A stretch of DNA of 40,802 nt. Source: Reyranella massiliensis 521. Its GTDB lineage: Bacteria; Pseudomonadota; Alphaproteobacteria; Reyranellales; Reyranellaceae. Numbering within the stretch: the stretch's first letter is position 1; every line of letters begins with the position of its first letter. Below are positions 31,294 to 40,442 of this stretch, piece after piece. The stretch lies in contig CAMAYC010000038.1 of assembly GCA_945862125.1 (NCBI GenBank), positions 1-40,802 of the forward strand. Reading direction: 5' to 3'. A program made the translations under genes and the position numbers. A model generated the notes under the pieces. The model was not told the origin of the DNA, did no database searches, and saw only the letters and a list, made by a program, of their open reading frames with translations.

Positions 31294-34106
31294 CGCCTGA
31301 GCCTTTGCATGATGTCAGGCAGATGCACCTGATCGTCCTTGTAGTTGCCGGTCAGCGCATGCATCACGAGATTGACGCCGACGCGGAACGACATCTCGCG
31401 CTGGGTCTCGCCGCCCGGCGTGACCGGCATGATGCCGCGGCCGCGCTGGTCGACAGCCCAGGCACCGGCATAGTCGTTGGCGCCGATGATGATGGTGGTG
31501 ACGCCGTCGTTGACGCGCCCGCCGCCCGACTCGATCCAGATCTTTCCGCCGGCCCAGCGGCCCGGCATGTCCGACAGCAGATAGAACGCCCGCGTCAGTA
31601 CGTGGTCCGGCGGCATGGCGACCAGCGGCGGCGTCTCGACGCCGGCCAGAAGGCGCTTGAGGTCGGGATTGCCAGCGGCCTGGCGGTCGAAGCTGAGCTG
31701 CTGGTCGCGCGTGTCGATGAAAAGGATGCCGCCGGTCCTGAGATAGCGGTCGAGCGAGGCGGCGGCGCGCGGCGACAGCGCCGGCTGCGTCGAGGTGACC
31801 GGCCAGTAGATGAAGGGATAGAGGCGGGGCTCGTCGCGTTCGAGGTCGAGCCCGACCGGATCGGCCGGCTCCACCGAGGTCCGGTTGCGCAGGATCTCGC
31901 TCAATCCCTCGAGGCCGGCCTTGCTGATGTCGTCGACTTCCTTGTCGCCAGTGACGATGTAGGCGAGCCGCATGTCGAGCGAGCCTTTCAGCGCCTGCTC
32001 GATGCTGAGGGGGGGCGGCCCGGGTCGGTCGCGCGTCGCCGGACCGTCCGGCGCGTTGGGCTGTGGCTGGAACTGTGGCCGTGGTGGCGGCGGGGTCTGC
32101 TGCTGGGCGTCGGCATCAGGCGCGCCAACGACCGTGGCCAGCAGCAACAAGAGCGCCGCCGGGGCGGCACGGCCCAGGCGCAGGGCGCGTGGCAGCAGGC
32201 CGCGCAGCAACAGCGAGATCAGGAGATCGGCCAGCAGCAGCAGCAACGCCGCCAGCAGGAACCAGCGCGACAGGTCGGTCTCGCCGCCTTCCGACAGTCT
32301 GTCGGTCGCGACACCGCCGGGCAGCGCCAGCGGCTTCGGGGTGGCGACGCGGCCACCGATGTTGAACGCGACCTGGGCGTTCTCGTCGCCATAGAGGCCG
32401 GGCGGCGTGGTCGGCTTGGGCTTGAAGGTCTCGGCGGCATCGGCTGGCAGGATCTGCGCACCGGCCGGCGGGGCGCCCAGGCGGCCGAAGCCGTCGAGGG
32501 TGCGCCACGGCTTCAGCGCCTTGTTGACGCCGTCGCCGGCGACGCCGCGCGACAGGGTGACCAGTCGCTGCAGCATGTTCACGAACAGGCCGGACAGCGA
32601 GAGGTTGCTCCAGCCCGTGTTCGCGGTGGTGTGGATCAGCACCAGATAGCCCTGGCCGCGCTTCTCGGCGGTGACCAGCGGCGTGCCGTCGGCCAGGCGC
32701 GCCCAGGTCTTGTCGGCGAGGTCGGGTGTCGGTTCGGCCAGCACCTGCTGGGAAATGCGCACGTCCTTGGGGATGGGAATGCCGAGGAACGGGCTGTTGG
32801 CGGGGAATTCGGCCAGCGCCGTGGGCTCGCCCCAGCTCATGACGCCGCCCAGCGCACGGTCGCCCAGCCTGAGGCGCGTCGGTACCAGCGTGTCGGCACC
32901 GGCGGCGAGATTGGCGCCGGCGAATCGCACGGCCACGCCGCCGCGCTCGATCCATTTGGCGATTTCCTCACGGTCGTTGGCCGAGGGAATGGCGCCATCG
33001 GGGATCAACAGGACAGCGGTGTTTCGGGAGAGAACCGTTTCCAGGTCGCCAATGCTGAGGCTGACGTAGGGATCGAGGGCGCGCTCGAGGAAGTAGATTT
33101 CCTGCAACAGTGGCTGACCGCCCGCCGTGGCACGCTCGCCCATGATGGCGACAGGGCGGCGGCGATGGCGCTCGTCCAGCAGCACCGTGCTGCCGGCGCC
33201 GCCTTGCGCCTCGATGTCGAGACGCGCCATGCGGTTGCGCAATTCGGCCGGGGCCGGCAGGGCGCCTTCGCCCTGCGTGGCGGTGGCGGCGAAATCGACA
33301 TCGATGCGGGCCACGACACGGCCCTGCTCGTCGGCCGCCTGGACTGCCACCTTCCGAGGTCCGTCGGCGGCGGGCCGCAGCGCCCGCACTTTGAGGTCAC
33401 GGCCTTCGGCGACAGGCGGCAGCAGCAGGAGCGGCGTGGTGGCCTGGTCGGGGATCACGACCTGCAATCCGTCGAAGCGGCGCAGCCGTTCGGTCAGCCG
33501 CGCAGCGCCCTCGTCCTCAAGGCCGTCGCTCAGCCAGACCGCATAGGCGCCCGGTTCGACCTGCATCTGGTCGAGTTCGGCCGCCGCGGCGGCGCGGTCG
33601 GTCGGCCAGGGCTTGGGCCGGAAGGCGCGCAGGATGGTGCGGGTTTCATCGGGCCTGAGCGCGCCGCGCCTGGTTGCCGCCTGGTCGATCGGCGTGGGTG
33701 CCGTGCCCATCAGGACAACGGTCCGGCCGCCGCGCTCGGCACGCTGGATCAGACGTTCGGCGTGGGCGATGCGCGTCGTCCAGCCCGGCGCCGAGGACCA
33801 GCCGTCGTCGATCACCAGCAGGAGCGGCCCGCGGCCGGGCAGGTCGGCCTGCGGATTGAGGAGCGGCTTTGCCACAGCCAGGATCAACGCTGCAGCCAGC
33901 AGCAGCCGCAGCAGGAGCAGCCACCACGGCATCTTCATCGGAGTCTGTTCGGTCGGCTCCAGCCCGACCAGCAGCCGGATCGCGGGGAAGCGCACCAGCT
34001 TCGGCAGCGGCGGGATCAGGCGGAGCAGCCAGTAAATCACCGGCAGCGCCAGCAGCAGGGCCAGCATCCCGGGAGCGGCAAAGGCGAACGCGCCGAGACC
34101 GAGCAT
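31290..34106 (-). CDS. BatA-N / VWA-like / DUF4159 membrane protein
   Basis: 938 residues. The first ~90 residues form the aerotolerance-regulator (BatA) N-terminal region with two helices (FAAPGMLALLLALPVIYWLLRL; WWLLLLRLLLAAALILAVA). A VWA-like domain follows, but its MIDAS is degenerate (VIDDGWSS). A membrane helix pair near 615-665 precedes a Pro/Gln-rich linker and the C-terminal DUF4159 domain: LYPFIYWPVTSTQPALS, LDRYLRTGGILFIDTRDQ, IIIGANDYAGAW. Second-last gene in the MoxR-DUF58 unit: 6 bases after DUF58, 4-base overlap with the next gene. Envelope-linked; activity unknown. Confidence 0.9.
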   Translation of the reverse strand: MLGLGAFAFAAPGMLALLLALPVIYWLLRLIPPLPKLVRFPAIRLLVGLEPTEQTPMKMPWWLLLLRLLLAAALILAVAKPLLNPQADLPGRGPLLLVIDDGWSSAPGWTTRIAHAERLIQRAERGGRTVVLMGTAPTPIDQAATRRGALRPDETRTILRAFRPKPWPTDRAAAAAELDQMQVEPGAYAVWLSDGLEDEGAARLTERLRRFDGLQVVIPDQATTPLLLLPPVAEGRDLKVRALRPAADGPRKVAVQAADEQGRVVARIDVDFAATATQGEGALPAPAELRNRMARLDIEAQGGAGSTVLLDERHRRRPVAIMGERATAGGQPLLQEIYFLERALDPYVSLSIGDLETVLSRNTAVLLIPDGAIPSANDREEIAKWIERGGVAVRFAGANLAAGADTLVPTRLRLGDRALGGVMSWGEPTALAEFPANSPFLGIPIPKDVRISQQVLAEPTPDLADKTWARLADGTPLVTAEKRGQGYLVLIHTTANTGWSNLSLSGLFVNMLQRLVTLSRGVAGDGVNKALKPWRTLDGFGRLGAPPAGAQILPADAAETFKPKPTTPPGLYGDENAQVAFNIGGRVATPKPLALPGGVATDRLSEGGETDLSRWFLLAALLLLLADLLISLLLRGLLPRALRLGRAAPAALLLLLATVVGAPDADAQQQTPPPPRPQFQPQPNAPDGPATRDRPGPPPLSIEQALKGSLDMRLAYIVTGDKEVDDISKAGLEGLSEILRNRTSVEPADPVGLDLERDEPRLYPFIYWPVTSTQPALSPRAAASLDRYLRTGGILFIDTRDQQLSFDRQAAGNPDLKRLLAGVETPPLVAMPPDHVLTRAFYLLSDMPGRWAGGKIWIESGGGRVNDGVTTIIIGANDYAGAWAVDQRGRGIMPVTPGGETQREMSFRVGVNLVMHALTGNYKDDQVHLPDIMQRLRR

Positions 34107-34112
34107 GCGCGC

Positions 34113-35009
34113 TCAGGCCGCGTTCAGCCGACGCAGGTCGGCCATCGCGAGATAAAGGGCAAGCAGGACGGTCTGCGGCGGTCGGTCGGTGCGGTGCTGG
34201 TGGACCGTCCAGTTGGCCGGTCGCGCGAGCCGCTGAAGCCCGTCTTTCTGCGCCGCCAGCCGGGCGCCGTAGGCGGCGCGCACGGCTTCGACGCGGCGGA
34301 TCGTGTGCTGACCCTCGGCTTCCAGTCCTTCGAACTTCACATGTCCGTCGAACGGCAGGTCTTCCTCGGCCGGATCGAGTACCTGGACGATGTGGCCGCG
34401 CACGCCAACGCTGGCGTAGTAGCGGATGATGGCTTCGATCTTGTCGAGGGGATCCAGCCAGTCGGAGACCAGGACGATGGTGCCGTGGGCTGGCAGCGGG
34501 ACCATCGGCGGCAGGCTGGGCTGAACGCGTAAGGGATCGCGCGTTTCGTCGAACAGCGTTTCGGCGATCCGCCGCACCGCCACGCGTCCGGAGGTCGGCC
34601 GCATGCCGCCACCCAGGACCGCGACGCGCTCGCCGGCATCGGCCAGCAGGCTCGCCACCGCGAGCGTGATCAGCTCGCCGCGGACGGCCTTGGTGTCGAT
34701 GTTCTTCAACGAGGCGTATTGCATCGACGGCGAAGCGTCCCGCCACAGCCAGACGCTGGCCGCGGCTTCCCATTCGGTCTCGCGCACGAAGAGATGCCGG
34801 CTGCGCGCGCTCTGGCGCCAGTCGATCTGGCTGGCACTGTCGCCATCGCGATAGGGCCGGTATTGCCAGAAGGCATCGCCCTGTCCGACTCGCCGCCTTC
34901 CGTGAACGCCCTGGATGACGGTTGCCGCGACGCGGTCAGCCGCCACCATCAGCGCCGGCAGGGTGCCGGCGAGTTCAAGCGAGCGGTGAAGGGTTGAGGG
35001 CGCGGCCAT
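34113..35009 (-). CDS. DUF58 domain protein
   Basis: 298 residues. The defining DUF58 motif is present: QYRPYRDGDSASQIDWRQSA, RSRHLFVRETEWEAAASVWLW, then DASPSMQY, a VWA-like DxSxS site. The later part has TIVLVSDWLDPLDKIEAI. Two N-terminal helices seen in some DUF58 proteins are absent, so this is a soluble form that would sit at the inner membrane with its partners. It begins 33 bases after the MoxR gene, the universal partner of DUF58. Confidence 0.93.
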   Translation of the reverse strand: MAAPSTLHRSLELAGTLPALMVAADRVAATVIQGVHGRRRVGQGDAFWQYRPYRDGDSASQIDWRQSARSRHLFVRETEWEAAASVWLWRDASPSMQYASLKNIDTKAVRGELITLAVASLLADAGERVAVLGGGMRPTSGRVAVRRIAETLFDETRDPLRVQPSLPPMVPLPAHGTIVLVSDWLDPLDKIEAIIRYYASVGVRGHIVQVLDPAEEDLPFDGHVKFEGLEAEGQHTIRRVEAVRAAYGARLAAQKDGLQRLARPANWTVHQHRTDRPPQTVLLALYLAMADLRRLNAA

Positions 35010-35042
35010 TGGCGTCGGTGCTGCAATGCCTAGGCCAGAAGG

Positions 35043-36056
35043 TTACGCAAGACGCGCACACATCTGGGCAATAACCGCTTCGATCGTGACACCCTCGGCG
35101 CGGGCCGAGAAGTTGACCGCCATGCGATGGCGCAGGATCGGCCCGGCCAAGGCCACGACGTCGTCGACCGACGGCGCGAGACGGCCCTGGATGATCGCCC
35201 GGGCGCGGCAGGCCAGCATGAAAGCCTGGCTGGCGCGCGGGCCCGGACCCCAGGCGACGCGATTGCGCACGACCTCGAGGTCGGAGTGCTCAGGCCGGCC
35301 GGCGCGGACCAGCTTCAGGATGGCATCGACGACGCTTTCGCCGATCGGCAGGCGCCGCACCAGGGACTGGGCGGCCATGAGGTCGCCCGGCGTCAGGGTC
35401 TGCGCGGCCGTGGCAGTGATGGCGCCGGTGGTGCCGATCATGATCTGGCGTTCGGCTTCTTCGTCGGGATAGCCGACGTCGATCTGCAGCAGGAAGCGGT
35501 CGAGTTGCGCTTCAGGCAACGGATAGGTGCCCTCCTGCTCCAGCGGGTTCTGGGTGGCCAGCACATGGAACGGCGCCGGCAGGTCGTAGCGCTTGCCGGC
35601 CACGGTCACGTGCTTTTCCTGCATGCTCTGCAGCAGCGCCGACTGGGTGCGCGGGCTGGCGCGGTTGATTTCGTCGGCCATCAGGAGCTGGGCGAACACG
35701 GGTCCCTGCAGGAAGCGGAACGAACGACGACCGCCGTCGCTTTCCTCGAGCACTTCCGAGCCCAGGATGTCGGCGGGCATCAGGTCGGGCGTGAACTGGA
35801 TTCGCTTTGTTTCCATCCCCAGAACGATACCCAGGGTGTCCACAAGTTTGGTCTTGGCGAGGCCCGGAACGCCGATCAACAGCAAGTGGCCGCCCGACAG
35901 GAGCGCAACGAGCGTTTGATCGATAACGTCCTGCTGGCCATATATGACTTGGCCGATGGCCGTGCGCGCGGCACGTAACTGGCCGCCCAGCCGCTCGATA
36001 TCGGCGAGGGCGGAGCGGGCGTCGGCGTCGGTTGCGGTCGATGTGTCGGGGGCCAC
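35043..36056 (-). CDS. MoxR-family AAA+ ATPase
   Basis: 337 residues from GTG 36056, chosen because AGGAG lies 8 bases upstream; the frame extends to 36227 but would overlap the divergent NUDIX gene. Walker A is variant, LIGVPGLAKTKLVDTL near 60-75. Walker B is LLMADEINRASPRTQSALLQSMQE near 118-140. The sensor region FHVLATQNPLEQEGTYPLPEAQLDRFLL is a MoxR hallmark. It is a chaperone-like ATPase that matures or remodels partner proteins, here presumably the DUF58/VWA proteins encoded downstream. It heads the leftward four-gene operon and diverges from the NUDIX gene across 67 bases. Confidence 0.95.
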   Translation of the reverse strand: MAPDTSTATDADARSALADIERLGGQLRAARTAIGQVIYGQQDVIDQTLVALLSGGHLLLIGVPGLAKTKLVDTLGIVLGMETKRIQFTPDLMPADILGSEVLEESDGGRRSFRFLQGPVFAQLLMADEINRASPRTQSALLQSMQEKHVTVAGKRYDLPAPFHVLATQNPLEQEGTYPLPEAQLDRFLLQIDVGYPDEEAERQIMIGTTGAITATAAQTLTPGDLMAAQSLVRRLPIGESVVDAILKLVRAGRPEHSDLEVVRNRVAWGPGPRASQAFMLACRARAIIQGRLAPSVDDVVALAGPILRHRMAVNFSARAEGVTIEAVIAQMCARLA

Positions 36057-36123
36057 CAGGGCGCTCCTGTGGTCAGTGAGGCTAGGTTTGAGGGAAGCCC
36101 AGAATTGAGGCCGGAACAAGGGC

Positions 36124-36750
36124 ATGAAGGTTGACGAAATCGTGCATCGGGTGCGCGAACGCAGCAGGCGTTTGGCATCGGGTTTGCCAGTAACCAACCC
36201 GCCGCTCGGCAGCGACTTCTCCCTCAACGGCGTCGTGCCGGCGCCGGAGACCTACCGGTCGGCCGCGGTGCTGATGCCGCTGGTGCGTCGCGAGTCCGGC
36301 ATGACGGTCCTGCTGACGCAGCGCACCGACGACATGCCGAGCCACGCCGGCCAGATCGCCTTTCCCGGCGGACGCAGGCAGGCCGAGGATGCCGATGCTG
36401 TGGCAACGGCACTGCGCGAGACCGAGGAAGAGGTCGGTCTCACCCGGCAGTTCATCGACGTCGTCGGTGCGGTCGACCTCTACCGCACCGGGACGGGCTA
36501 CGAGATCACGCCGATCGTCGGTATCGTCACGCCGGGATTCACGACCCGAGCGGATCCGCGGGAGGTCGCCGACGTCTTCGAGGTGCCGCTCGCGCACTTC
36601 CTCGATGAACGGAACCACCGCATCGATAGCCGCGTCTGGCAGGGCCGCGAGCGGCGCTACTACGCGATGCCCTATGGAGAGCGCTACATCTGGGGGGCGA
36701 CTGCCGGTATGCTCAAGAACCTGCATTTTGTCCTCACCGCCGGCGAGTGA
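36124..36750 (+). CDS. NUDIX hydrolase, CoA pyrophosphatase-like
   Basis: 208 residues. The NUDIX box is FPGGRRQAEDADAVATALRETEEEVGL (about 81-107), matching Gx5Ex7REUxEExGU. The extension before it, LLTQRTDDMPSHAGQIAFPGG, is the CoA-type signature (LxxRTxxLxxHxGQIxFPGG). It hydrolyses CoA or related dinucleotides to phosphopantetheine and ADP with Mg2+. First gene of a rightward unit with DUF6111-like, the CCA-adding enzyme and a small membrane protein; gap to the next gene is 21 bases. Confidence 0.93.
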   Translation: MKVDEIVHRVRERSRRLASGLPVTNPPLGSDFSLNGVVPAPETYRSAAVLMPLVRRESGMTVLLTQRTDDMPSHAGQIAFPGGRRQAEDADAVATALRETEEEVGLTRQFIDVVGAVDLYRTGTGYEITPIVGIVTPGFTTRADPREVADVFEVPLAHFLDERNHRIDSRVWQGRERRYYAMPYGERYIWGATAGMLKNLHFVLTAGE

Positions 36751-36771
36751 CGCGGGCCACGGAGTAGCCCC

Positions 36772-37005
36772 ATGCGCGTCGTACTGTTGGTTCTCGGATT
36801 GGTCATGGCGCCGACCGCCGCCTTTTTCCTGTGGGCGTGGGCGGTCAAGATCAAGCAGGAGCGCAAGATTGCCGGCACGCTGCCGGAGTGGCAGGACATG
36901 CCGATTACCTGGCTCGCCATCGCCGGCCTCATCTGCACCATCCTGGGTTTCGTCGTGATGTTCTTCACCCAAAACCAGGGTTATGGCGGGCTCTTCGCTT
37001 CATGA
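36772..37005 (+). CDS. Small membrane protein, DUF6111-like
   Basis: 77 residues with two hydrophobic segments (VLLVLGLVMAPTAAFFLWAW; MPITWLAIAGLICTILGFVVMFF) and a basic loop between them. It fits the small DUF6111 proteins found between NUDIX and CCA-adding genes in alphaproteobacteria. Function unknown. Its stop overlaps the start of the CCA-adding enzyme (ATGA at 37002). Confidence 0.8.
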   Translation: MRVVLLVLGLVMAPTAAFFLWAWAVKIKQERKIAGTLPEWQDMPITWLAIAGLICTILGFVVMFFTQNQGYGGLFAS

Positions 37006-38216
37006 AGCCAACCGGACGTCTTGAGCCGCAGCCCTGGATGGACACGCCTCAGGTGCGCGCACTTTTCGATTCGCTCGGACGATCCGACGTCGTGGCCCGC
37101 TTTGTCGGCGGCTGCGTGCGCGACGCGGTGCTGCAGCGTCCGATGGTGAACGTCGACATCGACCTGGCCGTCGACAAGCCGCCCGAGACGATCATGCGGG
37201 CGCTCGCGTCGGCGAAGCTCAAGTCGGTTCCGACCGGCCTGAAGCACGGCACGGTGACCGCGCTTGTCGAAGGCGATCGGTTCGAACTCACGACCCTGCG
37301 TCGCGATGTGGAGACCGACGGCCGCCGCGCGGTCGTGGCCTACACTGACGACTGGCTGGAGGACGCCAACCGGCGCGACTTCACCTTCAATGCCCTTTAC
37401 GCCGATCGCGACGGCACGCTCTACGATCCGTTCGATGGCCGGAGCGACCTCGCGGCGGGCCGCGTACGCTTCATCGGCGATGCCGACACCCGCATCGCCG
37501 AGGACCGGCTGCGTGTGCTGCGCTTCTTCCGCTTTCACGCCTGGTATGGCCGGCTGCCCCTCGACGGGCCGAGCTTCGAGGCCTGCCGCCGCAACGCTGC
37601 GGTTCTGGGCGGTCTCTCGGGCGAGCGCGTCGCCAAGGAATTGCTGCGGCTGCTCGAGGCGCCGGCGCCGGCCGATGCGTTGCAAGCGATGGCCGAAGCC
37701 GGTGCGCTCGATCATTGGCTGCCGGAATTCGTTGGCGTCGCGCGCCTCAGGGCGCTCATCGCTCGCGAAGACGCGCCCGATCCGCTGCGACGGCTGGCGG
37801 CGATCCTGCCATCGGTCGCCGACGCTACTGCCATCGGCAAGCGACTCAAACTCTCCACCCAGCAGGCGTTGCGCCTGGAAGTCATGCTGGCCCCGAAGCC
37901 TGTCATCGATGTGGCGGGTGGGCCAAAAGCCTGGCGGGCGGGCATTTATGGCCTTGGCAACAACCTTTATGCCGACCGGTTGCTGCTGGCCCTCGACGCG
38001 CCGGGCGACTGGCGCGCGGCGCTGGTCCTCGCGCGCAGCTGGACGCCGCCGGAATTGCCGGTGAGCGGCGGCGATGCGCTGAAGCTTGGCCTGAAACCAG
38101 GTCCTCGCGTGGGCGCGCTGATCGAAGCGGTCGAGCGCTGGTGGATCGACGGCGACTTTGCTGCCCACCGCGGGGCATGCCTGGCCGAACTCGAACGCCT
38201 GGCGCGCGGGGCGTGA
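37002..38216 (+). CDS. cca: CCA-adding tRNA nucleotidyltransferase (class II)
   Basis: 404 residues from ATG 37002, which overlaps the previous stop. Head domain: RFVGGCVRDAVLQRPMVNVDIDLA with the GGxVRD loop and the DxD metal site; RRDFTFNALYADRDG; and RIAEDRLRVLRFFRFHAWYG, the EDxxRxxR nucleotide-selection motif. The C-terminal part is helical and diverged. It adds or repairs 3' CCA on tRNAs. The one tRNA in this window already encodes CCA, so repair is likely at least part of its task. Co-translated with its neighbours. Confidence 0.95.
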   Translation: MKPTGRLEPQPWMDTPQVRALFDSLGRSDVVARFVGGCVRDAVLQRPMVNVDIDLAVDKPPETIMRALASAKLKSVPTGLKHGTVTALVEGDRFELTTLRRDVETDGRRAVVAYTDDWLEDANRRDFTFNALYADRDGTLYDPFDGRSDLAAGRVRFIGDADTRIAEDRLRVLRFFRFHAWYGRLPLDGPSFEACRRNAAVLGGLSGERVAKELLRLLEAPAPADALQAMAEAGALDHWLPEFVGVARLRALIAREDAPDPLRRLAAILPSVADATAIGKRLKLSTQQALRLEVMLAPKPVIDVAGGPKAWRAGIYGLGNNLYADRLLLALDAPGDWRAALVLARSWTPPELPVSGGDALKLGLKPGPRVGALIEAVERWWIDGDFAAHRGACLAELERLARGA

Positions 38217-38614
38217 TTCGTCCCGGCGTCACGCTCGTGCTGTGGGCGGCGATCGCGGTTCTTGTCGTGTTGAACGACGCCGTCGGCGATACCTGGATCG
38301 CCGGCACGCTCTCGGTGCGCGTGGTCGAATGGTACAAGGTCCTGGTGCCGCTGCCCTATGTCGTGCTGATGGCCTTCATCCACGCCCGCCACACATCGGG
38401 GCCGCGCTGGTTCGAGGCGGCGCTGCTGGCGGCAATGCTGTGGCCGCCGTCCACGGTGCTCGTCGACTTTCTCTATACGCGGCTGACCTACGGCGAGGAT
38501 CCGGTATCGTTCCTCGATCGCTTCGCCTTCTGGTGGGGCGCACCTTATCCGTTGCTGATCCTTGCGCTTTTCTCCGCGCCATTGCTAGCGGGTGTCGCGA
38601 TGGCACGACGCTAG
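38213..38614 (+). CDS. Small hydrophobic membrane protein, unknown function
   Basis: 133 residues from GTG 38213 (GTGA overlap with the cca stop). About four hydrophobic stretches: [76 protein letters not shown]. No recognised domain. The coupling to cca and the lack of a stop in frame support it as real. Its end overlaps the convergent hemF stop by 4 bases. Confidence 0.72.
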   Translation: MIRPGVTLVLWAAIAVLVVLNDAVGDTWIAGTLSVRVVEWYKVLVPLPYVVLMAFIHARHTSGPRWFEAALLAAMLWPPSTVLVDFLYTRLTYGEDPVSFLDRFAFWWGAPYPLLILALFSAPLLAGVAMARR

Positions 38615-39534
38615 GGCCAGCGTGCTTCCGGAGGCAGGGACATCAGGATGGCCTCGACATTGCCGCCGGTCATCAGGCCGAACTTCGTGCCGCGATCATG
38701 CAGCAGGTTGAATTCGGCGTAGCGGCCACGGCGGACGAGCTGATGCTCGCGCTCGGCGTCGGTCCACGGCTCGTTCATGTGACGGCGAACCAGCTTCGGA
38801 TAGATGTCGAGAAAGGTCTCGCCCACGTCGCGCGTGAAGGTGAGGTCGTGGGCATGATCGCCGCTATCGAGATAGTCGTAAAAAATGCCGCCCACGCCGC
38901 GCGGTTCACCGCGATGCGGCAGGAAGAAGTACTCGTCGCACCATTCCTTGAAGCGCGGATAGTAGGAGGCGTCGTGCCGGTCGCATGCCGCCTTGAACGC
39001 GGCGTGGAAGTCGCGCGTATCGGGTTCGTGCGGCACCATGGGCGTGAGATCGCCGCCGCCGCCGAACCAGGCGCGCGTCGTGGCGATGAACCTTGTGTTC
39101 ATGTGCACCGCCGGCACCTTGGGCGACCGCAGGTGGGCGACCAGCGAAATGCCCGAGGCGAAGAAGCGCGGGTCCTGGGCGGCGCCGGGGATCTGGTTGC
39201 GGAACTCTGGGCTGAACTCTCCGAACACGGTCGAGACGTTGACGCCGACCTTCTCGAACACGCGGCCGTGCATGATCGCCATGGTGCCGCCGCCGCGATC
39301 CTGTCCGGTGGGGTCGGCCTCGCGTTTCCAGTCCTTGCGGACGAACCGGCCGGGCGGCAGCCCGGCATGGGTGCCGGTGAGTTCGTCCTCGATCTTCTCG
39401 AACTCGGCGCAGATCCGGTCGCGCAGGCTGGCGAACCAGGTCCGTGCTTCTTCCTTCCAGCGAAGGACGGTCGTCTGGTCGGGCAGTGGTGAGGGGCCGT
39501 TGGGGCCGGTCGCGTGGCGGGCAGGCTGGCTCAT
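38611..39534 (-). CDS. hemF: Oxygen-dependent coproporphyrinogen-III oxidase
   Basis: 307 residues, the family length. Signature blocks: [78 protein letters not shown], and the C-terminal [20 protein letters not shown]. It converts coproporphyrinogen III to protoporphyrinogen IX using O2 in heme synthesis. The start overlaps the trmL stop (ATGA at 39531-39534), so the two are translationally coupled. The organism therefore uses an aerobic heme route. Confidence 0.97.
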   Translation of the reverse strand: MSQPARHATGPNGPSPLPDQTTVLRWKEEARTWFASLRDRICAEFEKIEDELTGTHAGLPPGRFVRKDWKREADPTGQDRGGGTMAIMHGRVFEKVGVNVSTVFGEFSPEFRNQIPGAAQDPRFFASGISLVAHLRSPKVPAVHMNTRFIATTRAWFGGGGDLTPMVPHEPDTRDFHAAFKAACDRHDASYYPRFKEWCDEYFFLPHRGEPRGVGGIFYDYLDSGDHAHDLTFTRDVGETFLDIYPKLVRRHMNEPWTDAEREHQLVRRGRYAEFNLLHDRGTKFGLMTGGNVEAILMSLPPEARWP

Positions 39535-39998
39535 GACGGTTCGGAAAATCCCTGGGTCTGGCGGAGGCCCTCGCTCAATACCATTGCGGCGGCCAACGCG
39601 ACATTGAGCGACCGCGCCCCGTGCCGGAGCGGAATGCGGACGCTGAGGTCAGCGGCTTCGTGGACCTCTGCCGGCACGCCCGCGCTTTCTCGACCGAGCA
39701 ACAGCGTGTCGCCGGCCTGGAAGGCGACGTTGGGGAAGAGGGCGGTGCCGGCCGTCGACAGCAGGACCAGCCGGCCGGCCGGCCGGGCCTCGCGGGCCTG
39801 CTGGAAGCCGGTCCAGGAGGCATGCCTGACGATGGTCGCCAGGTCGTAGTAGTCCATGGCGGCCCGGCGGATGCGCTTGTCGTCGACCGGAAAGCCGCAG
39901 GGTTCGATGATGTCGAGGGGGACGCCCAGGCCGGCGGAGAGCCGGATGAAGGCGCCCAGATTCTGCGGGATATCGGGCTGGAACAGGGCTAGGCGCAT
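39531..39998 (-). CDS. trmL: tRNA (cytidine/uridine-34-2'-O)-methyltransferase
   Basis: 155 residues from ATG 39998; the longer frame upstream adds low-complexity sequence and was rejected. SPOUT-fold motifs: [58 protein letters not shown], and [19 protein letters not shown], which forms the SAM-binding knot. It methylates the ribose of the wobble base in tRNA-Leu. Upstream of and overlapping hemF, a pairing common in alphaproteobacteria. Confidence 0.93.
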   Translation of the reverse strand: MRLALFQPDIPQNLGAFIRLSAGLGVPLDIIEPCGFPVDDKRIRRAAMDYYDLATIVRHASWTGFQQAREARPAGRLVLLSTAGTALFPNVAFQAGDTLLLGRESAGVPAEVHEAADLSVRIPLRHGARSLNVALAAAMVLSEGLRQTQGFSEPS

Positions 39999-40442
39999 GG
40001 TCTCTTGTACCCCGGTCCGCGCCGCGGAAGTGTAGGGGATCATTGGACTTGGCGGCAGTAGGAGGCGGGATATGCCGGCACGTACCCGGGACGATACCGG
40101 GATGAAAGGCCGGCGGCATCGGCCAAAATTGGCCCTCGGGGAGCCGCGAATAGGCGAGGGGGGCGCGGCACTAGCTTTGGCGCCGCGGGCCTGAGCGACG
40201 CCGAGGTGGCACAGAACGGCCGCGGCGGGCCTCGGCGGCTCCTTCGGGCAACAACTCAATCGAATGAAAGACTTAGCTAGGGCCGGGCAGCCATCGACCC
40301 TGCCGCCGGTGCGCCCGATCGAGAGGCACAGATGCACAGTTGGCACAGAAGCACTCGAAACGGCTTCGAAAGCCTGACGAGACGCTGATTTCGACGCGCC
40401 GGGGCCGCCGCGCCGCCACTTTCCGCCCGCATCGTGTCGGGC
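39999..40442. other. Gene-free stretch with short repeats
   Basis: About 440 bases between divergent trmL and the nuclease-like gene. No convincing coding frame was found; long frames here are low-complexity Arg/Pro/Ala shadows. Visible features are three exact GGCACAGA copies (40208-40215, 40325-40332, 40342-40349), the last two 17 bases apart, and an inverted repeat CGCCGAGG/CCTCGGCG (40199-40206 and 40230-40237). It must contain both divergent promoters. Confidence 0.5.

Noticed and set aside
30768-34532. Very long plus-strand open frame (over 1200 codons)
   Set aside because: It lies antisense to the DUF4159, VWA and DUF58 genes, is rich in Arg, Gln and Gly, has no domain, and arises from the GC-rich codon use of the opposite strand.
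40204-40360. Sigma-54 promoter at a TGGCAC box
   Set aside because: TGGCAC occurs in the GGCACAGA boxes, but no TTGC-type -12 element follows at the required spacing.
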